Shown: piece after piece, positions 63,512 through 64,000 of the stretch
How positions within the stretch are numbered: position 1 is the stretch's first letter
Layout of the letters: each line of letters begins with the position of its first letter
Source: Actinomadura sp. CNU-125
GTDB taxonomy: Bacteria > Actinomycetota > Actinomycetes > Streptosporangiales > Streptosporangiaceae
DNA: 64,000 bases
Assembly: GCF_001942465.1 (NCBI RefSeq)
Contig: NZ_MKJY01000581.1
Span: forward strand, 1 to 64,000
Direction of reading: 5' to 3'
The notes under the pieces: model-generated
Databases searched by the model: none
Told to the model about the DNA's origin: nothing
The model's input: the letters and a program-made list of their open reading frames with translations, nothing else
Translations under genes and position numbers: made by a program

Positions 63512-64000
63512 AGGTCGGAATCAGCTCGCCGATCGTGGCGCTGGCGGGCAAGCGCCCGGCGTGGGAGGCGACGGCGGGGACGGCCGAGGTCGTGCGGGTG
63601 GCGCGGGCCGCCGACCGGCTCGGGTACGAGTTCATGACCTGCCCCGACCACGTGGCCGTGCCGCCGGGCCTGCCCCGAGGGGAACGCTTCTACGACCCGC
63701 TCGCCACATTCTCCTTCCTTGCGGGACAGACGGAGCGTCTGAAGTTCCTCCCGTACGTGCTGGTGCTGCCCTTCTACCACCCGCTGGAGATCGCGAAGCG
63801 GTACGGGACGCTCGACCACCTGAGCGACGGACGGCTGATCCTCGGGCTCGGGGTCGGGAACCTGAAGGAGGAGTTCGACCTGCTCGGCGCCCCCTTCGAG
63901 GATCGCGGGCCGCGCGCCGACGACGCACTGCGGGCGCTGCGGGCGGCACTGTCCGGACGGACGGTGTCGTACGAGGGGCCGTTCTACGCGTTCCAGGACA
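63508..64000 (+). CDS. LLM class F420-dependent oxidoreductase, N-terminal part (runs off window)
   Basis: The first 164 residues of a luciferase-like F420 oxidoreductase (VKVGISSPIVALAGKRPAWE, YEFMTCPDHVAVPPGLPRGE, LKFLPYVLVLPFYHPLEIAK, RLILGLGVGNLKEEFDLLGA). The HPLEIAKRYGTLDHLSDGRL stretch and GVG motif are typical of the TIGR03619-like group. It starts at GTG 63508, overlapping the SnoaL-like stop as GTGA, and leaves the window at base 64000. It would oxidise or reduce a substrate using F420, perhaps the one handled by the SnoaL-like protein. Confidence 0.85.
   Translation, partial: MKVGISSPIVALAGKRPAWEATAGTAEVVRVARAADRLGYEFMTCPDHVAVPPGLPRGERFYDPLATFSFLAGQTERLKFLPYVLVLPFYHPLEIAKRYGTLDHLSDGRLILGLGVGNLKEEFDLLGAPFEDRGPRADDALRALRAALSGRTVSYEGPFYAFQD

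Noticed and set aside
61691-64000. Part of a glycosylated polyketide cluster
   Set aside because: A glycosyltransferase and a SnoaL-like protein are present, but there is no polyketide synthase, peptide synthetase or carrier protein, and a terminator separates the two genes.

Overview
The window is about 64 kb of very GC-rich DNA. It has short intergenic gaps, frequent ATGA and GTGA gene overlaps, many GTG/TTG starts and several genes that look leaderless. With F420-type luciferase-like oxidoreductases, a complete YrbE-Mce locus, furA-katG, a DUF574-type methyltransferase and many TetR/LysR/GntR/MerR/XRE regulators, this points to a soil actinomycete, perhaps a Thermomonosporaceae or Streptosporangiales member. 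The taxon is inference. No rRNA, tRNA, CRISPR array, transposase or phage gene was recognised.

Layout. 1-9.1 kb: a partial SDR and its LysR regulator, a hypothetical gene, a secreted multicopper oxidase with a small membrane protein and a divergent LysR, a glutaryl-CoA dehydrogenase-like enzyme, a winged-helix protein, a VOC protein and a WYL regulator. 9.1-17.0 kb: a hydrolase-rich, probably catabolic cluster (CocE-type hydrolase, MBL-fold hydrolase, HSL-type esterase, FAD monooxygenase and two phosphotriesterase-fold proteins, one without its metal ligands) next to a GntR/UTRA regulator. Two promoter regions share an AT-rich element. 17-21 kb: a TetR/MDR pair with a triple operator, an LLM oxidoreductase and a DHFR-like reductase. 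21.1-26.7 kb: a peptide/nickel-type ABC importer operon ending in a methyltransferase and headed by a Fur/Zur-like box. 26.8-33 kb: sulfotransferase, secreted GDPD, furA-katG and a second Fur gene. 33-36.4 kb: a TetR/SDR pair, a sodium:alanine symporter and a small secreted protein behind a perfect KstR-type box. 36.5-45.6 kb: yrbEA-yrbEB-mceABCDEF-mam. 45.9-51.6 kb: methyltransferase, two-component system and ABC exporter. 52.3-56.8 kb: a translationally coupled operon of unfamiliar proteins and two kinase-like proteins, divergent from an XRE regulator. 56.9-64 kb: three MDR oxidoreductases with TetR and MerR regulators, a glycosyltransferase, a SnoaL-like protein and a partial F420 oxidoreductase.

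Data quality. About 19 genes are broken by small frameshifts. Conserved sequence continues in another frame directly after each break, usually as if one base (often a G or C in a run) were missing. I read most of these as base-level sequence errors and annotate each such gene as one CDS across the break. Real losses of function, which are not frame problems, are seen in the second phosphotriesterase-like protein and in the kinase-like protein at 52.3 kb.

Candidates for something new are the XRE/kinase-like operon (52.3-56.8 kb), the active/inactive phosphotriesterase pair in its operator-linked hydrolase cluster (9.1-17 kb), and the KstR-boxed secreted protein next to the Mce locus.
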